Assembly: GCA_032622095.1 (NCBI GenBank)
Contig: CP136066.1
Coordinates: 90,913,319-90,977,318, forward strand
Source: Siphonodentalium dalli
Taxonomy: Eukaryota; Mollusca; Scaphopoda; Gadilida; Siphonodentaliidae
DNA: 64,000 nucleotides
Reading direction: 5' to 3'
Shown piece after piece: positions 1 to 30,420 of this stretch. Within the stretch, counting starts at the first letter, position 1, and the number at the start of each line of letters is the position of its first letter. The notes beneath the pieces are model-generated. The model was given only the letters and a program-made list of their open reading frames with translations, ran no database searches and was not told the DNA's origin. A program made the translations under genes and the position numbers.

Positions 1-360
1 CAGGGATATTACAAATTGCAGCCAAAAAGTTACATTTTCACTATTTCTTCCTTTGAAAAATGGTGGGTAGTGATTTTAAAGTAGTTAAATGTAATTAATT
101 TTCACTTTTCAAAGGATGCATTAATGTAAATGCACATTTGTGATCACATTTGAATGTATTTATTCAAATAAAAAATAATTGAATATTTGTTTTTGGATTA
201 TTTATTTCATAATATCAATATATAGCATTATAACATTAAAAACAAAACAGATAACAAATAAAGTTCCACACATGAAGGCCTAATGTTCATTATTACTTGT
301 TGGTATGTTCTTTGACATAATCACTCCCTGCTGTCTTTGACATTGTTTCCAATTCCTTAG
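1..360. other. AT-rich flank, nothing recognised
   Basis: No coding exon or named repeat was recognised. This is the 3' flank of the broken minus-strand hAT transposase gene. The first bases (CAGGG) would suit a hAT terminus, but the window edge prevents any check and no partner end was found. Confidence 0.3.
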
Positions 361-2225
361 TCATGTGTAGCTCGAAGCATTCTCTCCATTTGAATTGAGT
401 TTGCTGGCAATTAGGGAACAAGTGGTCTCGTTCAATAAGTCAGATCGGCATGATTGTTGGATTTTTCGCACAATCGAAAACGTTCTTTCTGAGTCAGCAC
501 TGCTGTTGGGAACAGTTAATAAGCACTTGATTATCTTTGACATCTCATGAAAACGAATTGCCCCTTTTGGTGATTTCAGTCCCATCACTGTGTACCACCA
601 AACATCAGTTCGGTCATTCTCTGGATCGAAAGACGGAAGTTCATTGTCATTGCACGTTGTCAAATCGTCGAACTCATCCTGTAAACTGTCTGCATCAACT
701 TCCAATTGGAATCTGTCGGCTACTCGTTGAAACACTTCACACTTAAGGGTATCCCTGATCTCAGTATTTGGGTTTAACAAAGCCATGTCACTTAGGAATG
801 TGGCATTGAATGGAAATTTGGAGATCATTTTCGCCACAATCGCACAGTAGAACGATCTGATTGTCTCGAAGAACGACTCCAAGTCTTCGATTGAGCGCAC
901 ATTTTCATCCATCAGTTTCCGTGTGTTCATTCCTACTGTGATAACATCGTCGTCTAGTTGATTGGAACTTTCATTGTACGGAACAGCTGTTAGATCACCG
1001 GCATGTTGTTTAATCACACTTGATTTCAAAAACTTTCCCAGAAACTTCCTGAGCAGACGACACATTTCTATTGACATTTGACCAAGCATAGTTTCATCAG
1101 TCTGGAACAATGTGTTGAATTCATTCAGCGGTTTTGTTATGAACTCCAGAAATGAAAAAACAATTTCATTTCAATGTCATTCAGTCTCTCCGCTGTTCGA
1201 CGAACGCAATCGTTATCGAGTTCCACCTCGGTGAAGTAGAGCTGTAATGCCGTTCACTGTTGGTTCAATCGGCGGATACACCTTTCCAGACTCAACCACC
1301 TTGTTGATACGTGTTTCAGAATTTTCATAGGTTCAGTGTCAGTAAAGTCCAGAAAGTGCTTATACGATTCACGTCGCTTTCATGACTTATTAAAATGTCC
1401 GTACACATCTGTGATCAGTTCCTCTACTGGAACAGTAATTTCCTTCATTGCTCTTTTGATGCACAGATCTGCCAGGTGACATATGCATCCTAATCAAATA
1501 CATTGGGTTGCACCTTTTTAATTCTGCTCAGCAAAGAATTATTTTTTCCTACCATTGTACTGCAATTGTCGCTAGAAAAAACTGACTAGATTACTCCACG
1601 GAATGTCCAGTTTCTTGAACACTTCTTCTATCTTGTCGAATATAGCCTCTGCCGTTCCGACATTACATACAGGCATGTCAACGAATCTGGTAACTGCCTT
1701 TCCCAGTGAATCGTCTGCTACGCGAACTAGAATCACCAATTGTTTGTTGGATCCTTGGTCATTCGATTCGTCGATCATCAATGAAAATGGCCGAGTTCGA
1801 CAAAGTTCTACAACTGGTTTTGCAATAGCACGTTTTGTTATCATGGTGTTTTTCAAACGGCCACATGCATACTTCTTGGCAATATCACTGTCCGGAAACA
1901 TGACTTTACAGAGTTTTGTGAAGTGGTCTGCTATTGCGAACGGCAGGTTATGTTCCGCTATATAGTTAGAGTAATATATTTCGGCACAAAGAACTTTCTG
2001 GTCCAGGGAACAAAACGTGTCCTTTTTGAAGAAACTTGTCATCTGGCCTGTTGTATTAACAACTTTTGTTAAGTGTACATGTTGGGTGGATTTGGCGTGT
2101 CTCTTGGCATCATTCTTCCCACCATGGCTAATGTTGAAATGAAGGTTGCAAACTTGGCAATGTGCGAATGTTTCACCTTGTTGGCTACGAGTGACCCAAG
2201 AAAATTGCAGACATTTAACTTAAAG
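361..2225 (-). pseudogene. Broken hAT-family transposase with BED-type finger
   Basis: This is a minus-strand relic of a hAT DNA transposase. Reading from the high coordinate: a BED-type zinc finger at about 2165-2079 (CxxC, then HxxxxxH in 'KRHAKSTQH'); a catalytic-domain segment at 2042-1572 that includes 'FSLMIDESNDQGSNKQ', the usual first-Asp region in this family; a frameshifted and stop-broken middle at 1571-1111 that still shows 'STRWLSLERC'; and an open C-terminal part at 1110-361 ending in 'VPNSSADSERTFS', the hallmark of the hAT dimerisation domain. The BED finger is in frame with the 2042-1572 part. At least one frameshift lies between 1572 and 1110, so it cannot encode a full transposase as it stands. 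Terminal inverted repeats and target duplications were not identified. A domesticated host gene is possible but the breaks argue against it. Confidence 0.85.
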
Positions 2226-2900
2226 CTTGTAAAAACAGCTCATTAATAAAAGGGATAGCTCTCTTGAAATATTTCTTAGCGAAAACCATTTCTATACGAA
2301 ATACTCATTGACGAGTAGCTCCCTTAGGAAATATTCTGATAATAAGATCAACAAACAACCTGAACTTATTATCTGTACATTTCCTAAGGGAACTACTCCT
2401 CAGTGAGTATTTAGTAAAGAAAGGTTTAACCCTTCCTTGACTGAAATTTTGCGAAAACCCTGTGCCAATGCATTCTCTTATATATGCGAATCTCCCATAG
2501 GGAGCCTCGCATATATAAGAGAATGCATTGGCCTGACAATATTTACCTTGGCCTTGTAAGCCAGTTCATTCTCTTACATATGTGAGGCTCCCTATGGAGA
2601 CTTGCATACATAAGAGAATGCAATGGCACAGTATCTTTAATTCTGCACCAGCCAAGCTCCCATCATGAATGGGCCTGTAAAGGATCAACTACAGTAATGC
2701 CCTAAGTAATCGACTCCTTAACCACAGAAGAATTATGGGTAACTTTTCAGGATTTAGTTGGAAATATGGCTTGTTGCCATTCATCGGAAAGCTTGGAGAG
2801 CCATATTTCCGACTAAATCCTGAAAAGGGACCCATAATTCCTCTGTGGTTAAGGAGTCGATTATTTAGGGCATTACTGTAACTTCTGATATTTATTCCAG
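2223..2900. repeat. Cluster of TTAA-type MITE remnants and one TA foldback MITE
   Basis: A hairpin resembling the TATACTAAA TTAA-MITE family lies at about 2286-2431. A degenerate member of the ATGAYGGGAGC TTAA family follows at 2426-2680, with two internal palindromes built on AATGCATTCTCTTATATATG. A TA-flanked foldback MITE fills 2690-2880. Together they occupy nearly all the DNA between the hAT relic and the first visible UGP2 exon. Confidence 0.75.
2690..2880. mobile_element. TA-flanked foldback MITE (CAGTAATGCCC family)
   Basis: Long near-perfect inverted repeat: TA-CAGTAATGCCCTAAGT on the left and its complement ending GGGCATTACTG-TA on the right, with a short loop in 'GCTTGGAG'. TA at each outer edge fits a Tc1/mariner-type target duplication. 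It ends 20 bp before a UGP2 exon, so it sits against the splice acceptor region. Confidence 0.85.
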
Positions 2901-20006
<17,106 letters not shown>

Positions 20007-22220
20007 GCAGCACATCTCATCCACCCTCACATCTTTCTCATTTATTCATTGCCCCTAAGCAGGGACCAACCTGGAGGGAGGGATATTCTCCATAAATTAT
20101 GTCACATCTTCCTATTTTTGTCCTAAGAAGAAATGACTACTGTCTGTTATGCACAATTATGTCCAAAATAGGGCCTGAAAATATTTGATATTCATTTTAT
20201 TATTTGATTCGACCTAGATGGTCTATTCAAAATTGATTTTACTTTTAAAATATCAAATATTAATTTTGAATACTTAAAAATTGTCAATGGAAAGGTGACT
20301 GAAATGTCAATAATAAGTTATCATTTTTGAATGCCAAACTTTCCTTAAATACAAATCTTTTCAATATCCAGTTTTTTTCTGCATCCGAGATGAGATAGTT
20401 CATTAGGCTAATAGCTTGCTGATATCTTTGGAAAATATAGAAAAAAACAAATTTTGATATGCCACCATTTTTGAAGCTAATTCTGACGCAGGTTCCCTAC
20501 CCTATTGTAGTGTTGTGCAGGCTGATTAAAATGGGGATAAAACAAATTTCTTACATGTATATTGCATAATACTTTACTTAACATTGCTAATGTTCTGTTG
20601 TAAATTGTACACAAGCCTGCAAATAGTATGTCTGTCATTTGCAGAATCAGGTCCCCAAAGGGTGAATTTAATGATACCATCCCACAATTTGTTCTTAATA
20701 CAAGTATATTGCATAATACTTATTTGTATCATTGAAGGCCAATGTTTTGGTGTAAATTGAACACAAGCCTGCAAATAGTGTGTCTGTCATTTGCAGAATG
20801 AGGTTCACAGAGGATGAATTTAGTGATACCATCCAACACGGTAGGCTGTCATCACCAAATTCACCCTCTGGGAACCTCATTTCGCTATGGGAGACCTAGG
20901 ATCAGATTGAATTAAAACAGTTGAAGTTGGTGATGTTCACCCATTAGTCACCTTGTTTATGCATTTTATCTTCTGCAAATTAGGGGATAAAGAAACTGAA
21001 AAGAGGGGGAAAAGTAACTAACAACAATGATAATTTGAGACTATAGATACCTCCTAGTAGATGAGGCCTAAGCAAAATGAGGTCCCAAGAGGGTGAATTT
21101 ATTGTGATGCCAGCCCGATGTGCAGGATAGCATCACTAAATTCACACTCTGGGTACCTCATTCTGCAAATGACAGACACACTTTTTGCAGGCTTGATTGA
21201 ACATCATGCTTTGTAGCTATGCCCTGATAACAGTCCGCTTCTCCCTAATAAATTAATAGGGAGAAATATCTTCTCTATTTTATAGGGACCTAAGGCAATT
21301 GCAGTGTGTAAATGTGCAAAAATGATAAAAGTCTGTAAAAATATCACCACTAAGAAGAACATGGAGAAATAGATAACCATTGTTCTTATAATTATTATTA
21401 ATAACTCTCCAATATCAAAATTTTGCATGTTGAAACCATTGTTATGTAAACAAAACATGTTAGAGTGATTTGTCAACAAACTTTGCTAATCGTGTAATAA
21501 GTTAAAATATGTCAGTCTAAATATGATTTTCAGAATATTTTTAAAAAGTGATGTGAAAACACTCGGGTAGGGTGATCAAATAGAAATGGAGAATAACCTT
21601 GCTGAAAGTAGTTATTTTTACAAATATTTTATCTAAATTGAGACACACACCGTCATTCTTATATATAAATTAACTGCAGGGACTCTCAATGGCGAAATAG
21701 TTTTCGTTAATACTAACTTAAACTTACCAGTTTCACGCATTCGAACGAGTCCATAATATTTCTTTAACCTTTTCCAATGTCCAATTGTCAAGTTTTGAGA
21801 ACTAATTGGACTTTGATCAATGATGCCACTGTAACAGTAATGCTTACAAAACAATGGTTTTGATATGCAAAATCTCGTTATTGGAGAGTTGTTAATAATT
21901 TTAAATGTACTTTTTGCTGATAGTTGTTTAACAGACTTCTATGATTTCTGTTATTTCGATTCTCCAAAACTTATGTCGAAGGCCTTGAGTTCCTTAAAAC
22001 CTCCAGGATGGTCTCAGTCCCAATGAAAAGCATTTGGAATAATAAAAATAGTTGATGTCCCTTTATATGTGTGCATGTTCATTCATCTGTTGAGGTGTGC
22101 GTTCGTCCATCTGGATTTGGTTTACTTAACCCTTTCAGGACCGTAGTGGTAGAGAGAACGGAATAGGAATAGATTCCCTATGGTGGAGAGTTATACTTTA
22201 TTTTGTGAAGCTTCACATTA
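20007..22220. repeat. Downstream of UGP2: 3' UTR (unplaced) and palindrome-family repeats
   Basis: 20007-20600 shows nothing recognised. GAGGTCCCC palindrome elements lie at about 20625-20900 and 20780-21200, partly head to tail. 21205-21860 is a dispersed repeat (ATAAAAGTCTGTAAAAA, CCATTGTTATGTAAACAAAA) also found at 59080-59830 and 63440-64000. 21860-22220 shows nothing recognised. Confidence 0.65.
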
Positions 22221-22221
22221 T

Positions 22222-22385
22222 ATAGTAATGCCCTAAATAATCAACTCCTTAACCACAGCAGAATTATGGGTAATTTTTCAGGATTTAGTCGGAAATATGG
22301 CCATATTTCCAGACTAAATCCTGAAAAATTACCCATAATTCTGCTGTGGTTGAGGAGTCGATTGTTGGTTGAGGGCATTACTGTA
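22222..22385. mobile_element. TA foldback MITE with short loop
   Basis: TAGTAATGCCCTAAATAATC at the left and GAGGGCATTACTGTA at the right. The arms meet at ATATGGCCATATTTCC. The right arm contains an extra GTTGGTTG. Confidence 0.85.
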
Positions 22386-23111
22386 CATAAATTATCATGT
22401 TCATTTGCATGATAATCAGTGCAACATTAACCCTTTATTTACTAAATGGATTCTTCCACCCAGTTATAAAAGTCCCCCATAGGGAGCATCACATAATTAT
22501 ATGAGAAAATGCACTAGCTTACATGATCAAGGTAAATATTTTTAGGCCGATGTATTCTCTTATATATGGAAGGGAGACTTGCATATATAAAACAATTCAT
22601 TGGCACAGGGTTTTCGCAAAATTTCACAAAGCTCCCGTCATGGAAGGGTTAATTGGTGAGGAAATGTTCAGATAATAAGTTCAACAAATAACCTATGGTT
22701 TGTTGAACTTATCTGAACATTTCCTAAAGGATAACTACTCATCAATGAATATTTTGTAAATAAGATTATGTTCTTTCATTATATTATTCAAGTATTGATA
22801 TGTCCACATGAGACGTCTTGATTTAAAACAATACTATATTATTTTAACTGAAAAAATACCTCGATAGAATTGGTACAGAAAGGGTTAAGTAATAATTATT
22901 GATTGATTGCTTTGTTATATTCGTCAGAGGAAATTACAGGTATATTTTGAATCTGGAGTCGGTACAACGACTTATGCCAGAGGTACGGCTCTTTTGGGCG
23001 TTTAAGAGTGCACAAAGTACTTTTTATTTCTGGTTGATATCGACTGGGTTTTGAAACATTGATCAGTTTCAAATCTGGTTTATTCAGAGGCTGTTTACTC
23101 TTCACCACATC

Positions 23112-23378
23112 TTAACCCTTTCATGATGGGAGCTGCGCTGTTGCAGCATTAAAGTTAATGTGCCAGTGCATTCTCTTATATATGTCAGTCTCCCATATGG
23201 AGCATCACATATATAAGAGAATGCACTAGCTTACAAGATCAAGGTAAATATTATTAGGCCAATGTATTCTCTTATATATGGAAGTCTCCCTATGGGAGAC
23301 TCACATATATATATAAGAGAATGCATTGGCACAGGGTTTTTGCAAAATTTCACAAAGCTCCCGTCATGGAAGGGTTAA
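23112..23378. mobile_element. TTAA MITE, ATGAYGGGAGC family
   Basis: TTAACCCTTTCATGATGGGA at the left, TCCCGTCATGGAAGGGTTAA style right end. The interior has two palindromes on TGCATTCTCTTATATATG. Confidence 0.9.
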
Positions 23379-23837
23379 TCAGTGAGGAAATGTTCAGATA
23401 ATAAGTTCAACAAATAACCTATGGTTTGTTGAACTTATCTGAACATTTCCTAAAGGATAACTACTCATCAATGAATATTTAGTAAATAAAATTATGTTCT
23501 TTCATTATATTATTCAAGTATTGATATGTCCACATGAGACGTCTTGATTTAAAACAATACTATATTATTTTAACTGAAAAAATACCACGATAGAATTGGT
23601 ACAGAAAGGGTTAAGTAATAATTATTGATTGATTGCTTTGTTATATTCGTCAGAGGAAATTACAGGTATATTTTGAATCTGGAGTCGGTACAACGAGTTA
23701 TGCCAGAGGTACGGCTCTTTTGGGCGTTTAAGAGTGCACAAAGTACTTTTTATTTCTGGTTGATATTGACTGGGTTTTGAAACATTGATCAGTTTCAAAT
23801 CTGGTTTAGTCAGAGGCTGTTTACTCTTCACCGCATC

Positions 23838-24101
23838 TTAACCCTTTCATGATGGGAGCTGCGCTGTTGCAGCATTAAAGTTAATGTGCCAGTGCATTCT
23901 CTTATATATGTCAGTCTCCCATATGGAGCATCACATATATAAGAGAATGCACTAGCTTACAAGATCAAGGTAAATATTGTTAGGCCAATGTATTCTCTTT
24001 TATATGCAAAGCTCCCTATGGGAGACTCACATATATAAGAGAATGCATTGGCACAGGGTTTTTCGTATAATTTCAGTAAGCTCCAGTCATTGAAGAGTTA
24101 A
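23838..24101. mobile_element. TTAA MITE, ATGAYGGGAGC family, decayed right end
   Basis: TTAACCCTTTCATGATGGGA at the left; the right end has decayed to CTCCAGTCATTGAAGAGTTAA. Confidence 0.85.
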
Positions 24102-25005
24102 AAAGCCATCATATCATACCAGTTCTCACTCTTGTGGTGAGATTGACCCCTTTCTGTATAGGATAATTGCTGAAAACGGTACATTGCAGAGTGTGGATCG
24201 ATCAAGGCCGCAGACCGAGATTGTTTCAATCTCTGAAATAATGTACAGTTCGAAGCTATTATCCAGCTTAAAACATGGCCTCATCCAAACAATCACCTCT
24301 AATCATAATGGTTTAACCTAAAATTGGGTCAAAGCAGTGAATGTATATCACATGATCGACCCTGTCCGCTCGCTCATTGGCTGTGCTGATGGTGTGACAT
24401 CTGAACCCTCTTGTCAACTTAATGGACTATCAGAAGAACCCCATTGCTTGTCCAACTGTCGACGGCTCATGGTGTGGCAAATATGAGCTCTTTTAGCGAA
24501 AGAGATCCCATATGTTATCGCTCAAATCCGATTCAAAAATATTGACAGTTTGAAATTCCGTCCCTGCTATATCATGTGCATCCATTATTAAAATAAGTGG
24601 TGTTTGTAAAATAATGTACGATCTCAGCAATCGATATCCATTATCCTATAAAGTGAACTCATTGAATAATGGAGTGATGTCATAGCCATGTTTTAATGCC
24701 ATATATCAAATGGTTTATGATGTAGTTTATAGTCTTGGAGAAATGAGATAAAATGAAACAGTGTTCTTTTTCGAATTATGGACCACCTTGCGTATATTCA
24801 AAGTGAGCGTATTAAAAAATGACCGAAAAATAATACTGCACGAATTTAAGTCATGTATGAGTAAGGTAGTTAATTTAGTAATGGAGTGGTTGGTTTATTA
24901 TTCACATTTTTGCTTTTTTGCTTTTTCTCAATTTCGCATAATAAACGTATTCAAAGGATTGTAAATGCCACTCATCAGTTGAATGATATATTAATGAATT
25001 ACATT
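24102..25005. other. Nothing recognised
   Basis: Unique AT-rich sequence. The 67-codon plus-strand ORF at 24761-24964 (MFFFELWTTLRIFKV...) is hydrophobic and has no recognisable domain or splice context, so it is not called as a gene. Confidence 0.4.
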
Positions 25006-25870
25006 TTAACCCATTCATGATGGAAGCTGCGCTGGGGCAGCATTACAGATCCTATGCCAGTGCATTCTCTTATATGTGCGAGTCTCACATATATGAGAAT
25101 GCACTGGCTTACAAAGTCAATGTAAATATGTTAGGCCAATGTATTCTCTTATATGTGCGAGGCTCCCTATGGGATTCAAATCCTTGCTATTACAATCATG
25201 TTATTATTAAAATAGCCATGATTTGAATATATTTATATGAACGTTATTTCCCTGTGTATTTTTTCTAGTCCCAAGTTCATCATTGCTCTTGACAAAGACA
25301 TCATGGGAGGCATTGACAAAAACCCATTCAGCCATTCAGTTATAAAAGTATAGAATGTTCTATTATTCATCTGGAGGGATGTTCAGGAAACATAAGCAGA
25401 CGGCAGACAGAAACACAGACAGTAAAAGTGCAGATGAATTCCTAATCATTGTTTGAAAATGTTCAGATGCTAAGTTCAACAAACGAACTGTGTCCATTTG
25501 TTGAACTCATTGTCTGAACATTTCCAAGACGCCCCACTGTCTCCGATTGTTACTCATTTCCTAAGGAAACTACACAACATCGAATATTTAGTAATCAGAG
25601 GGTTAACCCTTTATTCCTGAATGGATTCACCCATTCAGTTCTAAAAGTAGATTTATGGGAATGGACCATTCTTCATTTGCAGGGATGTTCAGATAAGTTG
25701 ATAAGAATGTCTCTCATAATGTTTGGCAGAATAAAGAGGAACTTCTGACTAATATTTACTTACAGACCAAGTGCTACTTGTTACAAATGTTTTGATTGTT
25801 TGTTATTATATGCCTATAATTGAATTATATTGTAAAGAACTTTTCTCCATATTATTATATGTTAATGCCC
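25006..25870. repeat. Truncated TTAA MITEs of two families
   Basis: 25006-25170 is a left part of an ATGAYGGGAGC-family MITE. About 25325-25610 is a reversed TATACTAAA-type MITE with the TGTTCAGATGCTAAGTTCAACA hairpin, ending GAGGGTTAA. A further truncated TTAACCCTTTATTCCTGAAT unit begins at 25604. Confidence 0.65.
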
Positions 25871-26018
25871 TACATAATTGACTCCTTAACCACAGCAGAA
25901 TTATGGGTACTGAGAGCTTTCCGATGAATGGCAACAAGCCATATTCCCAACTAAATCCTGAAAAGTTACCCATAATTCTGCTCTGGTTAAGGAGTTGATT
26001 ATTTAGGGCATAACTGCA
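25861..26018. mobile_element. TA foldback MITE, left arm shortened
   Basis: TTAATGCCCTACATAATTGA at the left, then a cut into GAGAGCTTTCCGATGAATGG, and the right arm ending TTTAGGGCATAACTG. Confidence 0.75.
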
Positions 26019-27040
26019 TGTTAAAATTTTAACCAAGGTTGTTTCAATGACAATAACACTGCACGTTGGATTCTTATTGGGCATTTCATTTCAGAAAATC
26101 ATTGCAGTTTCATAAATACCCATAATATTCATAACATGGAATTTGGAGAATATGAATATACTATACAACTGGAAAGACAATTCAAAATGCATTTTATATT
26201 AATTAATATATTAATTAAAAGTATTTATTATATTCTCATCAACTTTTTACATCAAATATAATTTGTATCCCCACTCCCAGAAGACCGAAGATGTTATTTC
26301 ACTGTCAAGATGTTATCCTACTTTCAGCACTACGTCATGACATCATATGTTTGCATCATTCTGTATCCTTGCACGTTATTTTAACAGAAGGGGTTGGTGA
26401 TGTTGCAGATTTAAGAATGTGTTGGGTCTAAAGATGTGTTTCATCGTGAACTGGGTCATAACAAACTGGTATAGAAAATATAATAACAGTTAACTATCAG
26501 TGATGAATTGCAGTGGGAACGCAGGGGAACAACTTCCCCTCCCCCACCTTTTTCGTCGGGGAAACACCGTCCACCCATTTAATTTGTCCAGGTCAGATGA
26601 AAATGAATTAAGGAAACAAATATTTTATACTCTGGACCTGTCCAAATCGAACTTGGTGATCACATTGTGAGTCATACGTAGCGTATTATTCATAACTGTG
26701 CCACACATGTTCTGAGAAGTAACCAGAGAGCCTTGTTTGTACTCAAAATTTCAAAATTATCCCGGAGGAGACCCGACCCCCCCAAACCAAGGGGGGGACA
26801 CCCTCTCTCGTGCTCTCCCCCAGCTACGCGTTCCATTTCGGTCATGCTTCGCGATGAAGGACCATCAACCCACCTCTTTATTTGGCAATTCATCACTGTT
26901 AACTGTTCTGTGTAGTGTATGGTTTTTCTCCCCGTTAGATGCGAGGATTATTTTTCACTCGGCTAGCACCTCGTAAGAATTATCCTCTGCATCTCACTTG
27001 AGGAGAAAAACCATACTCTATTCAGAATAGTTGACAAGCC
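26019..27040. other. Intergenic; short inverted repeat around 26915-27010
   Basis: No gene recognised. 'TATGGTTTTTCTCC' near 26919 and its complement 'GGAGAAAAACCATA' near 27000 flank AGGATTATTTTTCACTCGGC and its partly complementary partner, which suggests a small foldback element. Confidence 0.5.
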
Positions 27041-29215
27041 TTGAAATAATGAGCCTGTCATTTGCAGAATGAGGTCCCCAGAGGGTGAATTTAGTGATGC
27101 TATCCCGCATAGTGGGCTAGCATCACCAAATTCACCCTCTGGGAACCTCATTCTGCTAAGGCCTAAGCAGAATGAGGTCCCCAGAGGGTGACTTTGGTGA
27201 TGCTATCCCGCATAGCGGGCTAGCATCACTAAATTCACCCTCTGGGGACCTCATTCTGCAAATGACAGGCACACTATTTCAAGGCTTGATAGTTGACTAT
27301 TGTCTATTTATTATCCTATTTAATTTTGATCAGGGAACTTTGGCCTTGATGTAATAGAAGCGAGCCAAGTTTGGATATAGTGTGTCTGACAATTGCAGAA
27401 TGAGGTCCCCAGAGGGTTAATTTAGGTACACTATCCAGCAAAGTGGGCTAGCATCACCAAATTCAACCGCTCGAGACCTCATTCTGCTTAGGCCTCAACT
27501 GCTATGGGAGACATGGGATCAGATTGATGTTCGCCAGTTGAAGTTGGTGTCAACTTGGTGATGTTCACTCATTATTCACCTCGATTATGCAATTTACTTT
27601 CTGCAAATTAAGTGATATAGAAACTGAACAGAAGGGAAAAAGTAACTAAAGTAACTAAAAACAATTTTAATTTTGAGACTATAGATACTTCACAGAAGAT
27701 GAGGCCTAAGCAGAATGGGGTCCCCCGAGGCTTAATTTGGTGATGCTAGCCCGCTGTACTCTTCTCAATTTCCCCCGATATTGCTGGAAAGAAAAGTCAC
27801 TTATTGCTAACCATTTCTCCAAGCTGAGGGAGAATCAAGTCAATAATGAAAGGTATGAGGCCATAAAAAATATATACCTACATGTAGATTATCATCAGAT
27901 TTTCTTGGAAATGTGGGGTGGGGTGGGGGTAGGATTAAATTTGTTTTTATTTATATTCTGTGCACCAATCAGCGACCAAGAGAAGTCCCTCTCTATATAT
28001 ATATATAAAATTTATAAATGTATACATTGCACCACATACTAGTAATTACACACATGTCAGTAAAGTGTGATATCACATAGACGAAAGTTATAACAGGTGA
28101 ATTGTATAACACAGACATCACTGATATTTCCTAAGTTTATTTCAACAGGGGCAGACCCCTCCAAGTGTATTTTTAACTCTCTGACCAAGCCTGAGTTTGG
28201 TGTGCCTTTCATTTGCAGAATGAGGTCCCAGAAGGTGAATTTAGTGATGATATCCTGCACAGTGGGCTAACATCGCCAAATTCACCTTCTGGGGACCTCA
28301 TTCTGCATTGCCTTGTCTTGCCTTGGGAGACATAAACTCAGATTGAAGTTCCCAAATGGTGAATATTGTGATGTATACCCATTGGGAATATCGATTATGC
28401 AATGTGTCGTCTGCCAATTTGGGTATATAGAGAAACTAAACTAAAAAATAAATAGAATCTGTGTGAAGAAGTTTCTATAGAAATTTGATAATGAAACTTT
28501 CCAGACAAGATGAGGCCTATAAAGCAGAATGAAGTTCCCAGAGAGTGAATTTATTGATGCTAGCCTGCTATGCGGGAGAACATCACTAAATTCCCCCCTC
28601 TGGGGACCTCATTCTGCAAATGACAGGCACACTAAACTCAGGCTTGTCTCGAGCTGCTAATTGGATTGTCCTTCTTGGACATTGGACTAACTTGTGATAT
28701 AATTGAATTCCATATTCCATTGTTACGACTATTGAGCAAGGAGTGGGGATATCTTGAGTAGATAACAAAAAAATAAATAAATCTGAGGTGGGCTGAAATA
28801 TTGGAGGGCGCAGGCCCGAGAATAAGGTGCCTGTCATTTGCAAAATGAGGTATCCAGAGGGTGAATTTAGTGACGCTTAGGCCTCATCTTCTCTGGAAAG
28901 TATCATTATTATCAGATTTCTATAGAAACTTCTTCAAAGATTATATTTCTTTTTTAGTTTAGTTTCTCTACCGGTATATTCCCAAATTGGCAGATGACAC
29001 ATTGCGTAATCGAGGTTAAATCCCAATGGGTGTACATCAAAATATTTATCATTTGGCAACTTCAATTTGAGTCGGTCTCCCATAGCAGATGAGGCCATGC
29101 AGAATGAGGTCCCCAGAGGGTGACTTTGGTGATGTTAGCCAACTCTACGCGGTAGCGTCACTAAATTTACCCTCTGGGTACCTCATTCTGCAAAGGCTTG
29201 GGAGGGAGGGGAATG
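27040..29215. repeat. Array of GAGGTCCCC palindrome-family elements
   Basis: Copies at about 27040-27290, 27385-27760, 28187-28650 and 28820-29215. A full unit runs: CAGGCACACT end, CATTTGCAGAATGAGGTCCC palindrome, spacer with GAAACTAAACTAAAAAA and GAAGTTTCTATAGAAATTTG, a second palindrome, and a complementary end AATGACAGGCACAC. 27766-28060 between copies shows nothing recognised. Short ORFs here ([10 protein letters not shown]...) are repeat translations. Confidence 0.8.
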
Positions 29216-30245
29216 ATGATACTTTTTTATGAGGACTAAAGTCTGTTTTCTCTGGTCAATTTTTCCCATGATGCTGAAGAGATAATCACTTATTCCTAAA
29301 CCATTTCTCCAAGCTGAGGTCTGCCTTAGTATTGATGTTTGTACTGAGATATGTGTCATATTTGGATTCAATAAAACAAAATATAGTATTGATGTCTGTT
29401 GATGCACTTGTTTATGACTAGTTATTGAATCACTGTAGTGCGGGCGGGTTGCAAGCTGCTTTAAATACTATATACATAGTATGTATAAAATATATCATCC
29501 TGACAGGAGCTGTGATGATATTGATACTGAAGTCGGCGAACATCAGAGTTACATCCCTCAGATCATTTGTCAAAATTGGTGAGCGCAGTAATTTCAGTTA
29601 CTAGCAATTTGTTGTGAAACAATTATTCAAAGGGATATTAAATTTGTTGTTATATAGAACTAAAGAAAAAAAAAAAGTAAAAAATTTGCATTTGTGTTTT
29701 ATGTTTCTTACTATTCAATGGTAAGAAACATATACCAAGAAGGCGAATTTGTTTGTGCTTTTTGTAATTATAGATAACCAAAATTTTTATTTCCCCTCAA
29801 ATAAATAAGAGTATATCCCAAATCAAGGTAAACTAATGAAAGTTATCCTAATAGTGGCTTTAACCCGCCACAAATCTTAAAATCGGTGTTTAATGTGTAT
29901 TTGTTGTGTGCTGATAACAGCTCGTGTGGGAAGTTTTATTATAGTATGTATAGTTAGGGCGGTTTTAATAATAATATAGAAATGGTGATATTATTTACAA
30001 ATAGTTTTCAATAAAATGATTTGAAATCAATAATGGAGTTTGTCAATTCCTCCTGGGATCAGGGCATGGGCATGTTAACCTTACTAAATGGATTCTCCCA
30101 CCCAGTTATAAAAGAACTTTTTATATTGGAATGGCCTAATGTTCATTTGGAGGGGTGTTCAAAATAAGCAGATGGCAGACAGATGAAAGGATAATGCATG
30201 TGCAGAAGGATTCAAAATTTCATAATCTGCCTTAGCAAAGCAACT
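29216..30245. other. Intergenic with one decayed TTAA MITE
   Basis: 29216-30070 shows nothing recognised. About 30076-30245 is a decayed TATACTAAA-type unit ('AAATGGATTCTCCCACCCAG', 'AAGCAGATGGCAGACAG'). Confidence 0.5.
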
Positions 30246-30420
30246 ACTCCATTTGCCACATGACATTGATGTTCTAAATATGGGAATGGAGTCTTAATTT
30301 GCCGGAAATTGTTTTTAACATGGAAGTTTTGACAGACGCAGTTCCCATTTCCATATACATGTTATCACCATTAGGTACCTGCATGCAATCAATGTTGGCT
30401 TTAACTATTATTTTCACCCC

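Larger units (their letters stand above)
22652..24101. repeat. ~726-bp tandem duplication containing TTAA MITEs
   Basis: 22652-23378 and 23378-24101 are head-to-tail copies. In each, a TTCAGATAATAAGTTCAACA hairpin is followed by a stretch open on the minus strand (22896-23108 and 23622-23831) and then an ATGAYGGGAGC-family MITE (23112-23378 and 23838-24101). The copies differ by scattered substitutions and small indels and have diverged most in the last MITE. Confidence 0.88.

Noticed and set aside
22540-24050. Regularly spaced palindromes as a possible CRISPR array
   Set aside because: The units are MITE hairpins with variable spacing and TTAA ends in a spliced animal gene region; no cas genes.
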